NCBI GenBank assembly: GCA_015060165.1
Contig: SUZC01000005.1
Coordinates: 103,887-167,886, forward strand
Reading direction: 5' to 3'
Length of the DNA: 64,000 bases
DNA from: Rikenellaceae bacterium
GTDB lineage: Bacteria; Bacteroidota; Bacteroidia; Bacteroidales; Rikenellaceae
Shown here: piece by piece, positions 1 to 8,095 of the stretch
Layout: every line of letters begins with the position of its first letter
Position numbering within the stretch: the first letter of the stretch is position 1
Notes under the pieces: model-generated
Seen by the model: only the letters and a program-made list of their open reading frames with translations
What the model was told of the DNA's origin: nothing
The model's database searches: none
Position numbers and translations under genes: made by a program

Positions 1-1
1 C

Positions 2-640
2 GATTTCCCGCTGCACGATGTGGGTATTCTGGAACTTAATCGCAATCCCGAAAACTTCTTTGCCGAGACCGAGCAGGCAGCATTTAACCCGATGAACGTT
101 ATCGACGGCATAGGCTTTTCACCCGATAAGATGTTGCAGGGCCGATTGTTTTCCTATGGTGATGCACAACGCTATCGCTTGGGTGTGAATCATCACTTGA
201 TACCTATAAACAAGCCTCGTTGTCCGTATCACTCCTACCATCGTGACGGGCAGATGCGCACCGATGATAACGCTGGACGCACGATTGCGTATGAGCCAAA
301 TAGCTATGGCGAGTGGCCGGATTCACCTTCGCTGAAGGAGCCGCCTTTGGCCGCTACGGGCGAGGTCTATAACTACGATGAACGTGAGTTGGATAGCGAC
401 TACTACACGCAGCCGGGCAAATTGTGGCGACTGATGACTGCGCAGGATCAGCAAGCTACCTGCGAGAATACTGCCCGCGCAATGGGCGATGCGGAGGTGT
501 TTATTAAACAACGCCATATTCGTAATTGCCACCGAGCCGACCCAACCTATGGCGAGGGCGTGGCAAAGGCTTTGGGTCTTTCGCTTGCAGAGGCTTTAAT
601 AGCCGATGATCCAGCACACCCATCGTGGGATTGGAGGTAA
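2..640 (+). CDS. katA: catalase, C-terminal part (partial at left edge)
   Basis: Heme catalase that splits hydrogen peroxide into water and oxygen, acting in the cytoplasm. The frame is open from base 2, so the N-terminal part with the catalytic His and Asn lies outside the window. The visible part begins in the conserved stretch ending [11 protein letters not shown]. It continues with [11 protein letters not shown] and [12 protein letters not shown], which carries the conserved RxxxY heme-ligand region around the proximal tyrosine ([11 protein letters not shown]), and then NHHLIPIN. The C-terminus is that of a small-subunit clade catalase with no flavodoxin-like extension. It ends at a TAA, 10 bases before a hairpin terminator shared with the convergent pncB. 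Identification is secure; only the start is missing. Confidence 0.96.
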   Translation, partial: DFPLHDVGILELNRNPENFFAETEQAAFNPMNVIDGIGFSPDKMLQGRLFSYGDAQRYRLGVNHHLIPINKPRCPYHSYHRDGQMRTDDNAGRTIAYEPNSYGEWPDSPSLKEPPLAATGEVYNYDERELDSDYYTQPGKLWRLMTAQDQQATCENTARAMGDAEVFIKQRHIRNCHRADPTYGEGVAKALGLSLAEALIADDPAHPSWDWR

Positions 641-650
641 TATCATAAAG

Positions 651-680
651 CAAGGGATTGCCAACCGCAGCAATCCCTTG
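651..680. terminator. bidirectional hairpin between katA and pncB
   Basis: A perfect 10-base stem (CAAGGGATTG / CAATCCCTTG) with a 10-base loop lies in the 64-base gap between two convergent genes. It is followed by TGATTTTAT on the plus strand and CTTTATG on the minus strand. The U-tracts are weak, so efficiency is uncertain, but the position suits a shared terminator. Confidence 0.6.
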
Positions 681-704
681 TGATTTTATCTCCTTTAGGC
701 GACA

Positions 705-1889
705 CTACTTGATGCCGAGTTGATATTTGTAGTTTTCGATATCCTCTTTGGTGCCGATTGCCTTGCCTGTCACATCGCTCAACTTTACACATCCGTATAT
801 TGGCTGTCGTTGGTTGATGCGGCACTCTTTCAACTTCATAACTATGTTCATAGGGCGAACGCCAGAAATATCGCAGGTGAGATTTGTGCCTATGCCAAAT
901 GTTACTTTGATACGGCCGGCGAAATACTCCTTAATGTCGGCAGCAGTCTCAAAGTCAAGTCCATCCGAGAAGACAATCGTCTTGCTTAATGGGTCGATAC
1001 CATACGATTCGTATTTCTTGATGATTCTGTCTCCAAATAGTTTGGGGTCGCCACTATCGTGACGCACGCCATCGTATAGTTTAGCTAGTTTCATCGAGAA
1101 GTTGCGCAGGAACGCATCCACCGTATAGGTGTCGGTGAGTACCGTGCCTAAATTGCCATCGTAGACATCCACCCAACGCTCCATAACCTCGTAGTTGGCC
1201 TCTTTGGGGGTGTGAACAGCCGCCTGGAACATAAAACATTCGTGTGCCATTGTGCCGATGGGGCGGATGTTGTACTTCATTGCAAGTGCAACGGTGGAGG
1301 TGCCTGTGAAGGTTGGGCAATGCTCTTTCATATACTCAATAACAAGCTCCTCGGATAGTGTGCTGAAGCGGCGGCGCATACCAAAATCGGCAAAATAGAG
1401 GTTGTGTCGCGAGGCTATGGCAACCTTGCGCTCCATTCGGGGAATCATCTCCTCGGCAAGTTCATCGCGAGTCTGGTAGCCGTCGTCAATATGGCGATGA
1501 TATAGCTCTGAGACAATTGCCAGGATGGGAATCTCGTAGAAGGTGACTTTATACATCGCCTCGGCAACCTCGATATGCAGGTGATGCTCGTTGTCCAGCC
1601 ACACCTTGATTTTGTCTGGCTCAAATCGGAATTGACAGAGCCACTCCCAAAAACATTTCGGAATGTAGTTTATGGTTTTTACTGCCCAATCAAACTCTGT
1701 TTGTTGCAAAGATAGGGTTGCGAGATTTGCGAACTCCTCTTTGAGAGCATCAACAAACTCTTCGGTATATTTGGTGTTGTTTCGGTCGTGAAAAGTGAAA
1801 GCACCCCAGGCGTTGGGATAATGCACCTGGTAGTAGTATGACATCGAAAATTTATAAAGGTCGTTTTCGAGAATCGAGCGAATTACCAT
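705..1889 (-). CDS. pncB: nicotinate phosphoribosyltransferase
   Basis: Joins nicotinate to PRPP, with ATP, to give nicotinate mononucleotide: the entry step of the Preiss-Handler NAD salvage route, in the cytosol. The 394 residues match the usual length of the bacterial PncB subfamily. Visible family hallmarks are the N-terminal LENDLYKFSMSYYY segment, the central FADFGMRRR motif, the TGTSTV loop, VRHDSGDP near residue 280 and the phosphate-binding FGIGTNL near residue 330. The protein is complete. It is convergent with katA and lies 18 bases upstream (in transcription order) of the EFR1 gene's stop, so it is probably transcribed alone from the minus strand. Confidence 0.96.
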   Translation of the reverse strand: MVIRSILENDLYKFSMSYYYQVHYPNAWGAFTFHDRNNTKYTEEFVDALKEEFANLATLSLQQTEFDWAVKTINYIPKCFWEWLCQFRFEPDKIKVWLDNEHHLHIEVAEAMYKVTFYEIPILAIVSELYHRHIDDGYQTRDELAEEMIPRMERKVAIASRHNLYFADFGMRRRFSTLSEELVIEYMKEHCPTFTGTSTVALAMKYNIRPIGTMAHECFMFQAAVHTPKEANYEVMERWVDVYDGNLGTVLTDTYTVDAFLRNFSMKLAKLYDGVRHDSGDPKLFGDRIIKKYESYGIDPLSKTIVFSDGLDFETAADIKEYFAGRIKVTFGIGTNLTCDISGVRPMNIVMKLKECRINQRQPIYGCVKLSDVTGKAIGTKEDIENYKYQLGIK

Positions 1890-1907
1890 AACTCTAATTT
1901 TATAGTG

Positions 1908-2675
1908 TTAATTTTTCTGTGCAAACCACATTTCGTTCTCGCGGCGGGCAGCAAAGGCCGAGTTAAAGCGAGCGGCTGCAAGGGAGTATTTTATGCCGTA
2001 GAAGCGGCGCACTTTTGTGGGGCAGACCACGATGCAGCGACCGCACTTGATACATTTTGTCTTGTCCACACCCTTTGGCGAGGCGGGGTCGATAGCTCCT
2101 GTTGGGCAGAGGCGGGCACACGCTCCGCAAGCACTACATTTTTTCGATGCGGTAGGCCAAATTGGGATTCCACCGGGTACTTTATATGGTCGGTTGCCAG
2201 GGAGTGATATCTCACCAAATCCCTTTGTAACCAATTCGGCACTCTTCTTCGCAAAAGCCTTAATATCAGCCATATCGTCCGTATCGGGGCGAGCCTTGCC
2301 AACCTTTGGGAAGATGGCGTGCTGGGCAATGAACGCACCAGCCGAAACGGTGCGGAAGCCTTGCTCGGTCATAATATCGTGCAACTCCAAAACAGCATCG
2401 TCATAGTGGCGATTGCCATATACTGCCACAACCACCGTAGGGGTATTGTTGCCCCTGAAACGACGCAGACGCTCCGCTGCCATCGCAGGCACACGACCTG
2501 CATATACAGGCACGCCGACAACCACAAACTCATCGGCAGGAATTGCGACCTCGTCGGTTGATGCATCGTTGGTTATATCGTAGGCTGTAACCTCGTTTGA
2601 GAGGTTGGTCGCCACCGCCTCAACCACGCGCTTGGTGGTGTAGGTGGCACTAAAATATATGGTTGTTACTTTCAT
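1908..2675 (-). CDS. EFR1-family flavodoxin-ferredoxin fusion
   Basis: Predicted soluble electron-transfer protein. The N-terminal half looks like a flavodoxin (IYFSATYTTKRVVEAV as FMN phosphate loop, then VVGVPVYAGRVP). The C-terminal part carries two [4Fe-4S] ferredoxin motifs, CSACGACARLCP and CIKCGRCIVVCP. This two-part layout defines the EFR1 family. I start at the Met beginning MKVTTIYFS (base 2675) because the open frame further upstream encodes a basic, phenylalanine-rich stretch not found in the family and overlaps promoter-like sequence. A TACCTTTG box (-7 type) lies 19-26 bases upstream of that start on the minus strand. The redox partner is unknown. Confidence 0.88.
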   Translation of the reverse strand: MKVTTIYFSATYTTKRVVEAVATNLSNEVTAYDITNDASTDEVAIPADEFVVVGVPVYAGRVPAMAAERLRRFRGNNTPTVVVAVYGNRHYDDAVLELHDIMTEQGFRTVSAGAFIAQHAIFPKVGKARPDTDDMADIKAFAKKSAELVTKGFGEISLPGNRPYKVPGGIPIWPTASKKCSACGACARLCPTGAIDPASPKGVDKTKCIKCGRCIVVCPTKVRRFYGIKYSLAAARFNSAFAARRENEMWFAQKN

Positions 2676-3141
2676 ATTGCAATTATTTATCCCAAAGGTA
2701 CGCATAATATCAAAACAAAAAGAGAAAAAGCCGAAACTTTTTCTCTCCACTCGCAATCCACACAGTCATAGCCCACTGCGATTGTACCCTAAATCTGGCG
2801 ATATGTTGCAAAGATACGAAATTCCCACATAAGAGTTTTTCACAAACTCAAGCTTTCTCAAAAATTTTCTATATCTTTGTAATGGCTTATGGCTTTTGCC
2901 GTTGGGCCGTACATATTTGATTGGATATTTTTTGACGATTCTTCCGAACTCAAAAACTTGGCGGTTTTAATTTACACGGAGATCGGCAACAAAATGTCCC
3001 GTTAGGTTGTATATCCCTACTACCGATTGGCTCGGTATGTGCGATATATTTCCTGCGTGGGCGTTTGTGTTGCTTATTCGTGTAATGGGCAGCCAAGGCC
3101 TTGAGTTCGGGATAAGTAAATGCAGCGCCTGCGCTTTTTTT
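2676..3141. other. divergent promoter region and long leader of the DprA-like gene
   Basis: A 466-base gap without a convincing gene. It holds minus-strand -7-type boxes (TACCTTTG at 2701-2694 and TATCTTTG at 2816-2809, minus) for the EFR1 gene. A plus-strand TATCTTTG at 2872-2879 would give the DprA-like gene a leader of about 260 bases. Immediately before that gene's ATG is a short hairpin (AGCG, 4-base loop, CGCT) running into seven Ts. The leader matches no riboswitch class I can recognise. The frame of the following gene stays open up to 3007, but the extra residues look non-conserved. Confidence 0.45.
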
Positions 3142-3606
3142 ATGAACTTATCCGGAAATAAGGACTTGCTCGATAGACGATTGGTGGCATTCTTCGCATC
3201 GCGTAATTCGCCGCCCGAGGCACTTGCTCTTTCAGAGCAGTGGGCGCACGAAATCGCTCAAACCGATAAGGTTGTCATCAGCGGTTTTCACTCCCCAATT
3301 GAACGTGCGGTGCTTGATATCCTACTCGCTGATGGTTGTTCGGTGGTGGTTGCATTGGGTCGCTCTCTATACCGCAAAATTCCGGCTCATTTGCAAGCGG
3401 CCTACTACGAAAATCGACTGCTTTTTGTCTCGTTCCGCAACTATCCCCGCCATTCATACTCGAATTCTCAACTCCGCAATTGGCTCACCGCCGACCTCGC
3501 AGATGAAGTTGTATTTGCTCCATTCGACGATGTGAGCCAACTCTCGACACTCTATTTCTCTATTTCCAATGGGGAAAATACACACGTGGTATTGATAAAA
3601 AAATAA
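3142..3606 (+). CDS. short DprA/SMF-like Rossmann protein
   Basis: A 154-residue protein resembling the nucleotide-binding core of DprA/Smf (SLOG superfamily), reduced to one domain. It starts MNLSGNKDLL, carries KVVISGFHSPIERAVLD as the SGxx loop followed by a helix, and CSVVVALGRSLY as the next strand. Full-length DprA is about 360 residues with a RecA-binding surface and winged helix, both absent here. Short paralogs like this occur across Bacteroidales next to unrelated genes. The exact role is not known; nucleotide or single-strand DNA binding is inferred. I use the ATG at 3142 rather than the upstream in-frame ATG at 3007 because residue similarity begins there. Confidence 0.7.
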   Translation: MNLSGNKDLLDRRLVAFFASRNSPPEALALSEQWAHEIAQTDKVVISGFHSPIERAVLDILLADGCSVVVALGRSLYRKIPAHLQAAYYENRLLFVSFRNYPRHSYSNSQLRNWLTADLADEVVFAPFDDVSQLSTLYFSISNGENTHVVLIKK

Positions 3607-3699
3607 GCAGTTACATTATTGTAACTGCTCAAAGCGAAGCCTCCCTTATCAAAGGGAGGTTTGGAGGGATTGTCTATATGGTCGCGGACTCTTCCGCGA
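3606..3699. repeat. cluster of three perfect hairpins
   Basis: Three consecutive perfect stem-loops follow the DprA-like gene: 3606-3629 (10-base stem around TTAT), about 3640-3660 (CCTCCCTT/AAGGGAGG, followed by TTTGGAGGG) and 3682-3699 (TCGCGGA, CTCT, TCCGCGA). The second resembles a GC-rich palindrome at about 3802-3836 (CCCCT..AGGGGAGATTTGGGG), suggesting copies of one intergenic repeat. None carries a gene. The first may terminate the DprA-like transcript, although no T-run follows. Confidence 0.5.
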
Positions 3700-3700
3700 A

Positions 3701-3740
3701 ACGCACAAAAAAAGGATAGCTGTCTGCTATCCTTCGTGCG
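3701..3740 (-). terminator. terminator behind the tRNA-Gly scar
   Basis: Stem AAGGATAGC/GCTATCCTT with loop TGTCT, inside an outer CGCAC/GTGCG pairing. On the minus strand it runs into seven Ts, so it reads as an intrinsic terminator for transcription coming leftward through the tRNA 3' fragment at 3739-3762. Confidence 0.65.
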
Positions 3741-3762
3741 TTGAGCGGAAAACGAGACTCGA
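3739..3762 (-). pseudogene. 3' fragment of tRNA-Gly (att-like direct repeat)
   Basis: Twenty-four bases identical to the 3' end of the intact tRNA-Gly at 3895-3918. They comprise the T-loop, the 3' T-stem, the acceptor strand and a few bases beyond. Identity stops abruptly inside the T-loop. The rest of a tRNA is absent, so this cannot be functional. It could be the attR-type scar of an element integrated into the tRNA gene, or the remains of a tandem tRNA copy. Confidence 0.8.
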
Positions 3763-3860
3763 GCCCACGCTTCGCGTAGGCATTTTTCGCGAACTATATT
3801 TACACCCCCGACCCCTGGAAGGGGAGATTTGGGGTCGCTCGGTCAAAGCCGCGTACCTTC

Positions 3861-3898
3861 AACGAAAAAAGGCAGTCAACAGACTGCCTTTTTTCGTT
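3861..3898. terminator. terminator of tRNA-Gly
   Basis: A 17-base perfect stem (AACGAAAAAAGGCAGTC) closes around the loop AACA. It gives A-run and T-run on either side, so it can stop transcription in both directions. It follows tRNA-Gly directly on the minus strand. Confidence 0.85.
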
Positions 3899-3899
3899 G

Positions 3900-3972
3900 A
3901 GCGGAAAACGAGACTCGAACTCGCGACCCCAACCTTGGCAAGGTTGTGCTCTACCAACTGAGCTATTTCCGC
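3900..3972 (-). tRNA. tRNA-Gly (GCC anticodon)
   Basis: Folds as a standard cloverleaf of 73 bases: acceptor GCGGAAA with TTTCCGC, D-stem GCTC/GAGC, anticodon stem CAACC/GGTTG around TTGCCAA, and T-stem GCGAG/CTCGT around TTCGAGT, with discriminator T. CCA is not encoded. A strong terminator follows, and a partial second copy of its 3' end lies 156 bases downstream. Confidence 0.97.
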
Positions 3973-4086
3973 AAAATATTGTGAACTTGCGTTCGGTTTT
4001 ACCCGATTGCGAGTGCAAAGATAGAGCAAAAATCTTATTCTCCAAAATTTTTTCAAAAAAAATGCAGAATATTTTTTCAAATCGAT

Positions 4087-4120
4087 GAAAAAGCCCCTCT
4101 GACGTGGTTTCAAAGGGGCT
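4087..4120 (-). terminator. terminator of the phosphodiester glycosidase gene
   Basis: AGCCCCT and AAGGGGCT pair across a 14-base loop. On the minus strand the stem is followed by TTTTTC, 28 bases after the gene's stop codon. Confidence 0.8.
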
Positions 4121-4147
4121 GGGTTTACAGCTTATAACGGTTGTCGC

Positions 4148-4999
4148 TTAATATACATATATTATATTTGATACGCTACGCTCGCCCTTGTGGTCGAACT
4201 TGCGGTTGTCTGATGGATGGTTGAGAATACCATCGTTGTCGGCACCCTTCATCCAAAGGGTAGTTGAACCGCCACCATCGAGATTGATTGCATCGTAGGC
4301 TCCAAGCACTCTGACCAAATGTGCAAATTCGGGAATGCTCACGCCGATAGAGTTACCCTTTGCGCGGCCATCAACCGTAATCATTACAACCTTACCCTTG
4401 CGAGTGGTGTAGATTGCGCTACGGGGATGTTTGGTCTCAATGAAACCCCTTGAGCACTTGCTGAAATCGGCCACGCGGCCATCTTGCATCATAATCGGAC
4501 CCGATGCGAGTACTGTTCCCTTATTCTCTTTATAGGTCTCTTCTGCCTGAAGCGACCAGTCGAGGATCTCTAGCTCTCCGTCGCGAGTGCGTACAGCACC
4601 GTTCACTCTGGCGCCGAGCTCGCTGCGGCCGGTCCAGTCGATAACCTGGTCGTCAATCTTGTGGAAACACACCGATGTGCCGTGCTTCATATCGTAATAC
4701 GAACCGTTGATTGCAGCAACTCCGTTGTGTGCGGCCGCCATCTTGCTTGTGCGGACCATTTTGTGGTCGTAGGCAATGTCGAACTTGCGTTTCGATTTCT
4801 TGTCTACTTCAATGATACTTACAGCCTGCGGGCCTTTGTAGAGCTCGTTAAACTGTGCTGTATATGCCACAATGCCCTTCTCAAGTTTTGTTTTGTGCCA
4901 CTTGGCCTTTGTTATAGCTATTGAGTCGGCGGGAGTTTGCGCTACTGCTGTGGTGCAGAGTGCTGCGATGGCTACTGATAGTACAAATAATCTCTTCAT
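4148..4999 (-). CDS. phosphodiester glycosidase family protein (NAGPA domain)
   Basis: Secreted protein of 283 residues with a cleavable signal peptide (KRLFVLSVAIAALCTTAVAQ). The NAGPA domain is named after the mammalian uncovering enzyme that removes GlcNAc from GlcNAc-phosphomannose. Bacterial members act on glycosyl-phosphate or exopolysaccharide linkages. Diagnostic segments are AINGSYYD near residue 95, a central TVDGRAKGNSIGVS, the hallmark NLDGGGSTTLW near residue 240 and the terminal ERSVSNIIYVY. It probably acts in the periplasm or at the surface. The substrate cannot be read from the sequence. It lies 29 bases after the cyclophilin gene on the same strand, so the two may share a transcript. 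Confidence 0.85.
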   Translation of the reverse strand: MKRLFVLSVAIAALCTTAVAQTPADSIAITKAKWHKTKLEKGIVAYTAQFNELYKGPQAVSIIEVDKKSKRKFDIAYDHKMVRTSKMAAAHNGVAAINGSYYDMKHGTSVCFHKIDDQVIDWTGRSELGARVNGAVRTRDGELEILDWSLQAEETYKENKGTVLASGPIMMQDGRVADFSKCSRGFIETKHPRSAIYTTRKGKVVMITVDGRAKGNSIGVSIPEFAHLVRVLGAYDAINLDGGGSTTLWMKGADNDGILNHPSDNRKFDHKGERSVSNIIYVY

Positions 5000-5028
5000 T
5001 ATATATATAGTATTATAAATGTTAAATT

Positions 5029-5466
5029 TTACTCCTCGACAATGGTAATCGAGAAGATCAAATCGCCTGGGCGAATATCGTCGATTACATCTTCACCCTC
5101 TACCACCTTGCCAAAGCAGGTGTGAACACCATCGAGGTGCTGGGTGTTGCGTCGGTTGTGGCAGATGAAAAATTGTGAGCCGCCGGTATCCTTGCCGCGA
5201 TGTGCCATCGAGAGGACTCCTCTGTCGTGATACTGACGCTCGGCCGATGTTTCGCACTTGATTGTCCAGCCCGGGCCTCCTGTGCCGTTGCCATTGGGGC
5301 AGCCGCCCTGAATCACAAAGTCGGGGATTACACGGTGGAATGTGAGACCATCGTAGAATCGGCTCTCGGCCAATTTTATGAAGTTTTCAACGGCGATAGG
5401 GGTCTCGTTGGCGTAGAGCTCGGCCTTCATATCGCCTTTTTCGGTAGAGATAATTGCGTATTTCAT
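5029..5466 (-). CDS. cyclophilin-type peptidyl-prolyl cis-trans isomerase
   Basis: Cytoplasmic prolyl isomerase of 145 residues assisting protein folding; no signal peptide. Cyclophilin hallmarks are [13 protein letters not shown] (with the catalytic Arg), [20 protein letters not shown] and [15 protein letters not shown] Trp within [10 protein letters not shown] replaces the longer loop of larger cyclophilins; the size fits the short PpiB-like group. It is transcribed with the NAGPA-domain gene downstream. Its promoter lies in the 170-base gap shared with the divergent threonine dehydrogenase gene. Confidence 0.92.
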   Translation of the reverse strand: MKYAIISTEKGDMKAELYANETPIAVENFIKLAESRFYDGLTFHRVIPDFVIQGGCPNGNGTGGPGWTIKCETSAERQYHDRGVLSMAHRGKDTGGSQFFICHNRRNTQHLDGVHTCFGKVVEGEDVIDDIRPGDLIFSITIVEE

Positions 5467-5637
5467 AATCAGCTTTGTTAGGTTAACCTTTAAATTATTT
5501 GATCAAAAAGTATCCGAAAGATACGAAAAATATCCGTATAGAGATTTTTTGATGCACAAAACTGATAAAAAAGTTGTTTTTTGTATGGTATTTTAATAAA
5601 AATGTTTATCTTTGTATCGGAATTGTAAACATTTCTT

Positions 5638-6579
5638 ATGAAGAAGATACTTATTGTAGGTGCAGGCGGACAGATTGGTTCGGAGTTGGTAACTTATCTG
5701 CGCGGAATTTATGGAGGCTCAAATGTTATTGCAGCCGACTTGCGTGAGAATGAGCGTCTGGCGGCTGATGGTCCCTTTGCTCAGCTCGATGTTTTGAATA
5801 AGGATAAGTTCGCTTATCTTGTCCATAAGAATGGTATTGATACCATCTTCAATTTGGTGGCATTGCTTTCGGCTACTGGCGAGAAGAATCCTCAGTTGGC
5901 GTGGAATATCAATATGGGCGCGTTGAATAACTCATTGGAGATTGCTCGTGAGTACAATTGCGCAGTGTTTACTCCAAGTTCTATCGGTGCATTTGGCGGT
6001 GATTATCAGCGCAATAAGACTCCTCAGGATGTTTGTATGCAGCCCGATACAATCTATGGTGTATGTAAGGTTACGGGCGAGTTGCTCTCGAACTATTACT
6101 ACACTCGTTACGGTGTTGATACCCGTTCGGTACGTTTCCCCGGTATCATTTCAAACGTAACACTCCCCGGTGGTGGTACTACCGACTATGCAGTAGAGAT
6201 TTATTATGCGGCAGTTAAGGGTGAGAAATTTGTATGCCCCGTACGTGACGTATATATGGATATGATGTATATGCCCGATGCTTTGCGAGCTATGGTTGAA
6301 CTTATGGAGGCTGACCCAAATAAGCTTCGTCACCGCAATAGCTTCAACATTGCATCAATGAGCTTCACTCCCGATATCATCTACAACGAGATTCGTAAGC
6401 GAATCCCCGATTTCAAGATGACCTATCGTATTGACCCCATTAAGCAGGGTATCGCCGAGGGTTGGCCCAATAGCTTGGACGACACTTGTGCACGCGAGGA
6501 GTGGGGTTGGAAACCGCAGTGGGATCTTTCGTCGATGACCGACGATATGTTGGCTGCGATTCGTAAAAAGAATCTTTAG
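5638..6579 (+). CDS. tdh: L-threonine 3-dehydrogenase, SDR/epimerase type
   Basis: NAD-dependent enzyme of 313 residues that oxidises L-threonine to 2-amino-3-ketobutyrate, the first step of threonine breakdown to glycine and acetyl-CoA. It belongs to the extended short-chain dehydrogenase fold, unlike the zinc enzyme of E. coli. It has the nucleotide-binding GAGGQIG at residues 8-14, catalytic Ser in TPSSIGAFG, the YGVCK Tyr-Lys pair near residue 140, and the family-typical GGGTTDYAVEIYYAA. A -7 box TATCTTTG at 5607-5614 sits just upstream. The next enzyme, 2-amino-3-ketobutyrate CoA ligase, is not in the window. A strong terminator follows. Confidence 0.88.
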   Translation: MKKILIVGAGGQIGSELVTYLRGIYGGSNVIAADLRENERLAADGPFAQLDVLNKDKFAYLVHKNGIDTIFNLVALLSATGEKNPQLAWNINMGALNNSLEIAREYNCAVFTPSSIGAFGGDYQRNKTPQDVCMQPDTIYGVCKVTGELLSNYYYTRYGVDTRSVRFPGIISNVTLPGGGTTDYAVEIYYAAVKGEKFVCPVRDVYMDMMYMPDALRAMVELMEADPNKLRHRNSFNIASMSFTPDIIYNEIRKRIPDFKMTYRIDPIKQGIAEGWPNSLDDTCAREEWGWKPQWDLSSMTDDMLAAIRKKNL

Positions 6580-6610
6580 CGATAAAGATAATTGTAATAG
6601 TTGATTGTTG

Positions 6611-6647
6611 GCCTACGCCCCGTTCTGGGGCGTAGGTGTTTTTTTTA
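6611..6647 (+). terminator. terminator of tdh
   Basis: A perfect stem CCTACGCCCC/GGGGCGTAGG with loop GTTCT, followed by TGTTTTTTTTT: a textbook intrinsic terminator about 30 bases after the stop codon. Confidence 0.92.
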
Positions 6648-6718
6648 TAGGTGGCAACTAATTTTCGGAAAATAACCTATATATTTGTGTTCAATTAATA
6701 ACCTATAAAATCCAAATT

Positions 6719-7822
6719 ATGAGAATATTTGTTTTCGTACTATCCTTGCTCGGCTTACTTGTTAGTTGCAATCGGTCGAATCCAACCTACGAAGCCTTTT
6801 TCCTTGATACCTCAGCGAGAGAGGATTTTGTGTTGTCGGATATTGTCGAGAGTGTTGATGTTCTCTTTTTGAATGAGACCGACGATGTTTTGGTGGGTAA
6901 GGTCAGTGATGTGCGGTATGCGAACAATCGCTGGTATCTGCTCGATGTTGATGAAGGGCGAAGTGTCGTATCGGTATTCGATAAGGAGGGTAATGCTCTT
7001 GGCCAACTGAATCGTCAAGGTCGTGGCCCAAAGGAGTATCTCGAAATCGTAAGTTTCGATGTTTGTCCTAAGACGGGCGATATCTATTTGGGTTGCTATC
7101 CGCCAAAGGTGATGGTATTTGATAAGGAGCTCAATTTGAAACGTGAGATAGAGTGTGAAGCTCCATATATGGGAATCGCCAAATGTGACGATGGTTTGAT
7201 GCTTTACGGCTTCGTAGCTCGTGACTCTGTGGGAGTTGATTATATGAAGTTGGAGAGTGGTGAGGAAGTCTCGGTTGAACGCGTAAAAAGCTGGTGTAGA
7301 GAGAAAAATGTAACAGAGACAATAGGTAAAAATACTTTTATGCGATCGGCTGAAAACATCTATTTCTATACTCAGAATAGCGATTCCTTGTATCTCACCG
7401 ATGACGGTAATCTGAGCGTTGTGGCGGCCATAGATTATCCCAATCGAGAGCAGATTCGAGCGTATCGTCGTACCCATTCTATCTATGATTTGCCGCCTAT
7501 GGAACGCAAGGGATATTTTGTGCCACGAGTACATTATGCGATGGAGCGTGGCGGAGGCTTGTGGCTTCACTACTCTAATCTTTTGTTTGGATATGGCGTG
7601 ATTACAAAGGAGGTGGTAAAAAACTACTCTTCAAAATGCCTTGATGCTACATCGCTTTGTGGTAATCGTTTGGTCAATATAGTAGAGGCGTTTCGTTACG
7701 ACCCCGAAAATTTTGACCCCAATGGTTGGTTGCGGGGTGTTAAGGTTAATCACATCAAACTTAGCGACACGCAACGCGAGTCAGGCAATAAGGTTTTAAT
7801 CATCTATAACCTGCGTGATTGA
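6719..7822 (+). CDS. 6-bladed beta-propeller lipoprotein
   Basis: Predicted lipoprotein of 367 residues with signal sequence FVLSLLGLLVSC and lipobox cysteine at residue 17. The body has the repeating strand pattern of the Bacteroidetes 6-bladed beta-propeller family, for example VSVFDKEGNALGQLNRQGRGPKEY near residue 85 followed by KVMVFDKELNLKREI. The RQGRGPxEY motif is a signature of this family. Such proteins are abundant in Bacteroidales, often as single genes with unknown ligands. A TATATTTG -7 box at 6680-6687 lies upstream and a terminator after it, so it appears to be its own transcription unit. Confidence 0.8.
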   Translation: MRIFVFVLSLLGLLVSCNRSNPTYEAFFLDTSAREDFVLSDIVESVDVLFLNETDDVLVGKVSDVRYANNRWYLLDVDEGRSVVSVFDKEGNALGQLNRQGRGPKEYLEIVSFDVCPKTGDIYLGCYPPKVMVFDKELNLKREIECEAPYMGIAKCDDGLMLYGFVARDSVGVDYMKLESGEEVSVERVKSWCREKNVTETIGKNTFMRSAENIYFYTQNSDSLYLTDDGNLSVVAAIDYPNREQIRAYRRTHSIYDLPPMERKGYFVPRVHYAMERGGGLWLHYSNLLFGYGVITKEVVKNYSSKCLDATSLCGNRLVNIVEAFRYDPENFDPNGWLRGVKVNHIKLSDTQRESGNKVLIIYNLRD

Positions 7823-7905
7823 TATTAGCCCAAGCTCTGCTCCGCTGAGTTGATGCGTGCTAGGGTGACGCGATATAAGACCAAATAAAGGTCTATCGAA
7901 GAGAA

Positions 7906-7936
7906 AGGGATATTTCTATAGAAATACCCCTTTTTT
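7906..7936 (+). terminator. terminator after the beta-propeller gene
   Basis: GGG-TATTTC and GAAATA-CCCC pair around TATA, followed by TTTTTTG. It separates the lipoprotein gene from the carbohydrate operon. Confidence 0.8.
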
Positions 7937-7959
7937 GTTGCACTTTTGGCGTTGAGTGA

Positions 7960-7990
7960 TTGGGAGTTTCGCAAAAAAAACTTATATTTG
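7960..7990 (+). promoter_or_regulatory. promoter of the galactoside operon
   Basis: TTGG at 7960-7963, a 19-base spacer, then TATATTTG at 7983-7990 match the Bacteroidetes housekeeping promoter. It would start transcription about 100 bases before the first GH2 gene. Confidence 0.7.
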
Positions 7991-8025
7991 TAAGAATATT
8001 TTCCGTAGCGAAAATTTTTTATGCG

Positions 8026-8044
8026 CTCAGGGCCGAACCCTGAG
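8026..8044 (+). promoter_or_regulatory. hairpin in the leader of the galactoside operon
   Basis: A perfect 7-base GC-rich stem, CTCAGGG, loop CCGAA, CCCTGAG, lies between the promoter and the first GH2 start, 51 bases before the ATG. It has no T-run, so it is not a terminator. It could stabilise the mRNA or bind a regulator. Confidence 0.5.
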
Positions 8045-8095
8045 TAGAATAACAAGAAAATAAATTGAAAACAAATAATTATAAACAGTAAAACT

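Noticed and set aside
3007..3141. N-terminal extension of the DprA-like protein from an upstream in-frame ATG
   Set aside because: The extra 45 residues look non-conserved, and recognisable similarity begins at MNLSGNKDLL.
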